Shown here in pieces: positions 51,831 through 55,667 of a DNA stretch of 55,667 nucleotides (position 1 is its first letter; every line of letters starts with the position of its first letter). The notes beneath the pieces are model-generated. The model saw only the letters and a program-made list of their open reading frames with translations. It was not told the DNA's origin and did not search any database. The position numbers and the translations under genes are program-made. Origin of the DNA: Acidobacteriota bacterium (GTDB taxonomy: Bacteria; Acidobacteriota; Blastocatellia; RBC074); contig JAHBSF010000032.1 of the NCBI GenBank assembly GCA_019639255.1, forward strand, positions 1 to 55,667. Reading direction: 5' to 3'.

Positions 51831-54092
51831 ATGCGAAAAATCATCAATTTCATTACGTGTTTGATTGCGCTGTCGGTGTTGCTGCCGGTCGCAGCACTGG
51901 GACAGGGAATGGGTGTAGTGCGCGGGAAGGTGACGCTCGAAGACACGGGCAAACCGCTGCATCGCGTACACATTCTGCTGCTGCCGTTGCAGCGCGAAGT
52001 AGAGACCGACGATGACGGAAAGTTCGAGTTTCGGGACGTGCCGCCCGGGCGTTATGACATCGCAGCGCGCATCGACCGGGTGCCGGAAGTCGTGCAGATG
52101 ATCCAGGTTTCAGAAGGGCAGACGCTCGATCTGGATTTCAGGATCAGGCTGCGCGTCGTGCGCGATCAGGTAACTGTGACCGGGTCCGGGACGGCTGAAA
52201 CGTCCTTTAATTCCATACAGTCGGTGACCTCGCTCGGTGCGACCGAGATCGCGGAAAAGAACGCCATATCGCTGGGCGAACTGCTCGACAATCAGTTGGG
52301 GATCGCAAAGCGCAGCTTCGGGCCGGGCAACTCGCGCCCCGTTATAAGGGGATTTGACGGCGACCGCGTGCTGGTGCTTCAGGACGGTATGCGCATAGGC
52401 TCGCTGGGCTTTCAGTCCGGAGATCACGCCGAACCGATAGATCCGCTTTCCGTAGACAGGATCGAGGTGGTCAAGGGGCCGGCGACGCTGCTTTACGGCA
52501 GCAACGGCATCGGCGGCGTTGTCAACGCAATCGGTGAGCACAACGAAGCGCACGAGGGGCTGCGCGGCTATGTAACCGGGCTGGGCGCAACGAACAACTA
52601 TCACAGCGGCGGAAGCGGCGGGCTGGAATTCGGAACCAAAACATTGTCGTTCTGGGGCAGCGGCGGCGGACAGCGCGCGGGCGATTACGACACGCCGCTC
52701 GGACGCGTAACGAATTCCTTCAGCCGCAACGGCAACGCCACCGGAGGATTCGGCTACTTCCCCGAAAAGGGATTCTTCAGCGTCGACTATCACTACGACT
52801 GGCGGCGCTACGGCATTCCCTTCGATCCGGACGATGTGGACGAGATCGTAAATCTGAAAATGAAGCGCCACAGCGTGCACGTGCGCGCGGGCGCGCGGGA
52901 TCTGGATTCCTACATCAGGGGCATCGACGGATCGATTCAGTACAACAGGTACGGGCACCAGGAAATAAACGCCGAGGAAAATGAAGTCGAAACCGATTTC
53001 CGCAACCGGTTGTTTGCATACAGGACCGTATTCGAGCAGCAGCGGAAAGGCGTGTATTCGGGGAATTTCGGATTTTCGGGTTTTTACCGGGATTTCGAGA
53101 CCATAGGAGCCGAGGCGCTTGCTCCGCCCACGACGCAGAACAACTTTGCGGCTTATGCGCTTCAGCGCTTCGATCTGACGCGCGCCGTGCTGCAGTTCGG
53201 CGGGCGCGTGGAGCACAACTCCTACAAGCCGACGGGTCTCAACGACCGCTCGTTTACCGGGTTTTCGGGCGCGGCGGGCCTGCGCGTTCCGCTGTGGGAA
53301 GGCGGCGCGTTCGTAGTGAATTACTCGCATAACTTCCGCGCACCTTCGCTCGAAGAGCTTTACAACAACGGCCCGCATCCGGGCAATGCGGTATTCGAGA
53401 TCGGCAATCCTCTGCTCAGGCGCGAGAGCAGCGACGGCATCGACATATCGCTAAGGCATTCATCGGGCCGGGCGCGCGCCGAGGTGAATTTCTTCTACTA
53501 TCGCCTGCGCGATTTCATCTTTCTCGCTCCTACGGGCGAAATCCACGGCGAGGACGATCACGAGGACGATCACGATGATCACGACGACGATGACGATCAT
53601 CACGACGACGATCACGATCACGGGCACGGCCGGGGATTGCCCGTAGCCGAATACCGTCAGGGCACGAGCCGGTACACGGGCATCGAGGCCCGGTTCGATT
53701 TTGCGCTTCACCCGAATCTCTGGATCAACACCGGACTCGATTACGTAAATGCCGAACTGACTTCATCGAATACGCCGATTCCGCGCATTCCTCCGCTGCG
53801 GGGAAGGATAGGGTTCGAGGCGCTTTACAAGGGATTCCGCTTCAACCCTGAAGTAGTAATGGTTCGCGATCAGGGGCGCATATTCCCGCTCGAAACCAGA
53901 ACGGCCGGGTATACGATGTTCGGATTGACGGCGTCTTATACGATCGCGCGGCAGCACGTCGCGCAGGTGATATCGCTCAATGCATTCAATCTGGGCAATC
54001 GCCTGTACCGCAACCACCTGTCGTTTATCAAGGACTTCGCTCCCGAAATAGGACGGGGCGTGCGGCTGACCTACACGCTGAGATTCTTCTGA
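51831..54092 (+). CDS. TonB-dependent receptor with Asp/His-rich metal loop
   Basis: A 753-residue outer-membrane receptor: signal peptide (MRKIINFITCLIALSVLLPV), carboxypeptidase-regulatory-like domain at about 27-110, plug domain at about 115-250 (RPVIRGFDGDRVLVLQDGMR, VVKGPATLLYGSNGIGGVVN) and a C-terminal beta barrel ending in Phe (TYTLRFF). A loop at about residues 575-600 is almost only Asp and His (DDHDDHDDDDDHHDDDHDHG), as in ZnuD-like zinc receptors, so metal uptake is likely. The LytS/LytTR genes upstream may control it. Confidence 0.9.
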   Translation: MRKIINFITCLIALSVLLPVAALGQGMGVVRGKVTLEDTGKPLHRVHILLLPLQREVETDDDGKFEFRDVPPGRYDIAARIDRVPEVVQMIQVSEGQTLDLDFRIRLRVVRDQVTVTGSGTAETSFNSIQSVTSLGATEIAEKNAISLGELLDNQLGIAKRSFGPGNSRPVIRGFDGDRVLVLQDGMRIGSLGFQSGDHAEPIDPLSVDRIEVVKGPATLLYGSNGIGGVVNAIGEHNEAHEGLRGYVTGLGATNNYHSGGSGGLEFGTKTLSFWGSGGGQRAGDYDTPLGRVTNSFSRNGNATGGFGYFPEKGFFSVDYHYDWRRYGIPFDPDDVDEIVNLKMKRHSVHVRAGARDLDSYIRGIDGSIQYNRYGHQEINAEENEVETDFRNRLFAYRTVFEQQRKGVYSGNFGFSGFYRDFETIGAEALAPPTTQNNFAAYALQRFDLTRAVLQFGGRVEHNSYKPTGLNDRSFTGFSGAAGLRVPLWEGGAFVVNYSHNFRAPSLEELYNNGPHPGNAVFEIGNPLLRRESSDGIDISLRHSSGRARAEVNFFYYRLRDFIFLAPTGEIHGEDDHEDDHDDHDDDDDHHDDDHDHGHGRGLPVAEYRQGTSRYTGIEARFDFALHPNLWINTGLDYVNAELTSSNTPIPRIPPLRGRIGFEALYKGFRFNPEVVMVRDQGRIFPLETRTAGYTMFGLTASYTIARQHVAQVISLNAFNLGNRLYRNHLSFIKDFAPEIGRGVRLTYTLRFF
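53550..53629 (+). repeat. Repeated GAC/CAC codon tract (metal loop)
   Basis: Near-tandem GACGATCACGA-type units encode the Asp/His loop of the TonB receptor; in-frame length change is possible. Confidence 0.8.
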
Positions 54093-54118
54093 ATCGAACC
54101 ACACACCACCGGAGAAAT

Positions 54119-54224
54119 AAAAGAGAGATAACGGAACAAACTGAATAAACTGAATAAACGGAAACAAGGGAAGGGTATGATCTTTTCCTTTGTTTCCGTT
54201 TATTCAGTTTGTGCCGTGGTGTTT
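54119..54224. repeat. ACGGAA palindrome, CTGAATAAACTGAATAAACGG subtype
   Basis: The inner stem CTGAATAAACGGAAACAAGG pairs well with its complement; the outer ends are less matched. Between the TonB receptor and a membrane-protein gene. Confidence 0.88.
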
Positions 54225-54270
54225 CCTGCAATATCATCGCGCGGCGGTTGACGAGCAAGGAGGAGATTCG

Positions 54271-54651
54271 ATGAAGTTCGCTGCGTGGGTTTACAGGATT
54301 GCGGGCATATACGGGCTATTGGCGCTGTTGCCGCAGTATTTTCTGGAGGAGAAAAACGGGCTGGATTATCCGCCGCCCATAAATCATCCGGAATTTTACT
54401 ACGGTTTTATCGGAGTCGCAGTAGCGTGGCAACTGGCGTTTCTGATCATATCGCGCGAGCCTGCGCGCTACCGGCCTTTGATGATTGCGGCGGTAGTAGA
54501 GAAGTTCAGCTACGGGATTGCGGTTTTGGTGTTGTACGGTCAGGGAAGGGTTGCGGGGATGATCCTGGCGACGGGATTACTGGATCTGATATGGGGCGCG
54601 CTGTTTATTGCGTCGTACGGAGCGGCAAAGCCCGCGGGTAAGGAAACATAG
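54271..54651 (+). CDS. Small membrane protein of unknown function
   Basis: A 126-residue protein with about four transmembrane helices ([75 protein letters not shown]). The ATG at 54271 has AAGGAGGAG upstream. I recognise no family with confidence. It is followed by another small membrane protein on the same strand 22 bp later, so the two are likely co-transcribed. Confidence 0.7.
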   Translation: MKFAAWVYRIAGIYGLLALLPQYFLEEKNGLDYPPPINHPEFYYGFIGVAVAWQLAFLIISREPARYRPLMIAAVVEKFSYGIAVLVLYGQGRVAGMILATGLLDLIWGALFIASYGAAKPAGKET

Positions 54652-54673
54652 CGAATGAAAGAAAGGAGCTGTG

Positions 54674-55111
54674 ATGAGTCCTGAGTCGAGAAAAATCGCA
54701 GGCGCTATACTGGTCCTGCTGCCCACGGTGATGTTCGGCGGGATAAGCATTCTGAATCTGCTTATTGGAACGCAGGAGTTCAACGACAATCCATTGCGGC
54801 ACGACCTGTGGCGTGCAGGTCACGCTCATGCGGGTGTGTTTCTGCTGCTGACGCTGGTCATTCTGCGATACGTTGATGATGCGGTATTGTCGCCCGGTCT
54901 GAAATGGTTCGTCAGGATATCGGCGCCGACTGCGGCGATACTGCTGCCGGGCGCATTTTTCCTGTCCGTGTTGTCGCCGGATGCGAAGGAACCGAACGGG
55001 CTTATCAATCTGGCGTATGTGGGCGCGGCCGTATTGGCGGCGGGAGCCTTGACGCTGGGAATCGGCTTGTTGAGAAAACCGGCGAGCGCAAAAGATCGGT
55101 ACGAAGCGTGA
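54674..55111 (+). CDS. Small histidine-containing membrane protein
   Basis: A 145-residue protein with about four helices (IAGAILVLLPTVMFGGISIL, HAHAGVFLLLTLVILRYVDD, ISAPTAAILLPGAFFLSVLS, YVGAAVLAAGALTLGIGLL). The intramembrane-edge HAHAG motif could bind heme or metal. The ATG at 54674 is preferred to GTG 54671 because GGAG is six bases upstream. It forms a pair with the preceding gene; function is unknown. Confidence 0.7.
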   Translation: MSPESRKIAGAILVLLPTVMFGGISILNLLIGTQEFNDNPLRHDLWRAGHAHAGVFLLLTLVILRYVDDAVLSPGLKWFVRISAPTAAILLPGAFFLSVLSPDAKEPNGLINLAYVGAAVLAAGALTLGIGLLRKPASAKDRYEA

Positions 55112-55114
55112 GAC

Positions 55115-55210
55115 AAGAGATAACGCAACATTCGAAATGAATCGAAAATCACGGAAAAGTTGCGTATTTCCGTAGTTTCCGTCTTATTTCGTTTGTTCCG
55201 TTATCTCTCT
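55115..55210. repeat. ACGGAA palindrome, partly decayed
   Basis: AGAGATAACGCAACATTCGA at the left carries several changes; the right arm (TTATTTCGTTTGTTCCGTTA) is canonical. It lies between convergent genes. Confidence 0.82.
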
Positions 55211-55249
55211 TTTATGTCCCGATGTTGTGTGGAGAGATTCAAAAAGCAA

Positions 55250-55282
55250 AACGGCTGACTCCGCCTCACGCGAATCAGCCGT
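55250..55282. terminator. Short hairpin downstream of the lmo0937-type gene
   Basis: ACGGCTGA and TCAGCCGT form an 8-bp stem around a 16-nt loop, about 80 bp past the leftward stop. Confidence 0.4.
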
Positions 55283-55361
55283 CCGCTCACACGCCTTCCG
55301 AATCGCCCCCGGGAAGACGTGATCTGGTGAAAAAGCGGGGGAAGAAAGTGCTGAGTCCTGA

Positions 55362-55511
55362 TTATATGGGTTGCCGCCCATTGATTACTCTCAGCAACAC
55401 GACCACAAGCGCTACGAGCAGCAGGATGTGAATGAAACCGCCAATGGTGTAGGAACTGACTATTCCGAGCAGCCACAAAATCATCAGAATCACGAAAATC
55501 GTCCACAGCAT
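55362..55511 (-). CDS. lmo0937-type 49-residue membrane protein
   Basis: Forty-nine residues, two hydrophobic segments: MLWTIFVILMILWLLGIVSS and HILLLVALVVVLLRVINGRQ. Length and the W-L-L-G...GG-x-IH-x-LL pattern match the lmo0937 family of small membrane proteins, whose role is unknown. The ATG at 55511 has GGGAGGGACCAG upstream, a strong ribosome site. It was identified from the sequence directly because of its shortness. Confidence 0.8.
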   Translation of the reverse strand: MLWTIFVILMILWLLGIVSSYTIGGFIHILLLVALVVVLLRVINGRQPI

Positions 55512-55533
55512 GTCTGGTCCCTCCCTGAAGAAG

Positions 55534-55565
55534 AGAGTACTGGGTGCGATTCGGAACCCAGTACT
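55534..55565. terminator. Hairpin with 11-bp stem
   Basis: GAGTACTGGGT and ACCCAGTACTC flank a 10-nt loop immediately before the start of a hairpin-mosaic repeat. Confidence 0.5.
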
Positions 55566-55667
55566 CTGTAAACAAAGTTCTTTGAGTTTTTCAGCCGCAG
55601 AGCGGCGAAAGATCTGTAGCCCAGGGCGTAAGCCCTGGGTGACTGTAGAGAAGCGGCGCCAGCCCCG
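55566..55667. repeat. Left end of a hairpin-mosaic repeat, cut by the window edge
   Basis: CTGTAAACAAAGTTCTTTGA, then TTTTCAGCCGC..GCGGCGAAAG and CCCAGGGCGTAAGCCCTGGG match the family at 37221 and 17932. The right end lies outside the window. Confidence 0.75.

Overview
The window is a GC-rich bacterial chromosome segment, most likely from an Acidobacteriota member, possibly Blastocatellia. That placement is inference from gene content, not a database match: a VWFA-related secreted protein with the DRDGKYIPDL..F.IYEDG pattern, a lone MacB/FtsX-type (ADOP) permease, a Ser/Thr kinase with FlgO-like and TPR regions, a TonB receptor with an N-terminal carboxypeptidase-regulatory domain, and several secreted proteins of unknown function of the type common there. 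Housekeeping genes include rimO, pgpA, cinA, plsY, gpsA, smpB, pepA, a pcrA/uvrD helicase and one tRNA-Arg.

Layout. 0-6.3 kb: Uma2 nuclease, a kinase/M23/aminotransferase fusion, a PafA-like phosphatase and a decayed restriction-regulator pair. 6.3-13.9 kb: an M14 peptidase broken by a 13-bp tandem duplication, an ADOP permease, a receiver-HATPase regulator and a DinB-like protein. 13.9-18.3 kb: tRNA-Arg followed by an integrase tail and a decayed island of small unknown genes, fragments and MITE-like repeats. 18.3-31.9 kb: nitrilase, YpsA-like protein, ECF sigma/anti-sigma with secreted partners, Ser/Thr kinase, panE-like gene, sugar isomerase-like gene and an ATPase-Toprim pair that looks like a defence module. 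32-47.4 kb: acyl-CoA dehydrogenase, helicase, rimO, a phospholipid set (pgpA, plsY, gpsA) with cinA, a VWA protein, smpB, pepA, a DnaJ membrane protein and an M61-like peptidase. 47.5-55.7 kb: secreted protein, LytS/LytTR two-component system, a TonB receptor with an Asp/His-rich loop, two small membrane proteins and an lmo0937-type micro-protein.

The most striking signal is a family of about 16 two-armed palindromes of about 75-140 bp, plus about six half copies, in the gaps between genes. The first arm is always purine-rich, built from ACGGAACAAACGAAA-like units, and the second is its pyrimidine-rich complement. Arms differ between copies but match within a copy, so the hairpin is maintained or re-copied. 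None lies in the tRNA-Arg island. Because the purine arm encodes Lys/Arg/Asn/Glu and the pyrimidine arm encodes Phe/Leu/Val/Ser, a copy translated in frame resembles a signal peptide. Exactly that is seen at the N-terminus of the VWA protein (41132), and a pyrimidine half-copy forms the leader of the M61-like protein (45882). Other half-copies supply the smpB start and the C-terminal tail of the LytS kinase. A second family, a mosaic of small hairpins inside about 50-bp inverted ends, sits between rimO and pgpA with a possible 5-bp target duplication.
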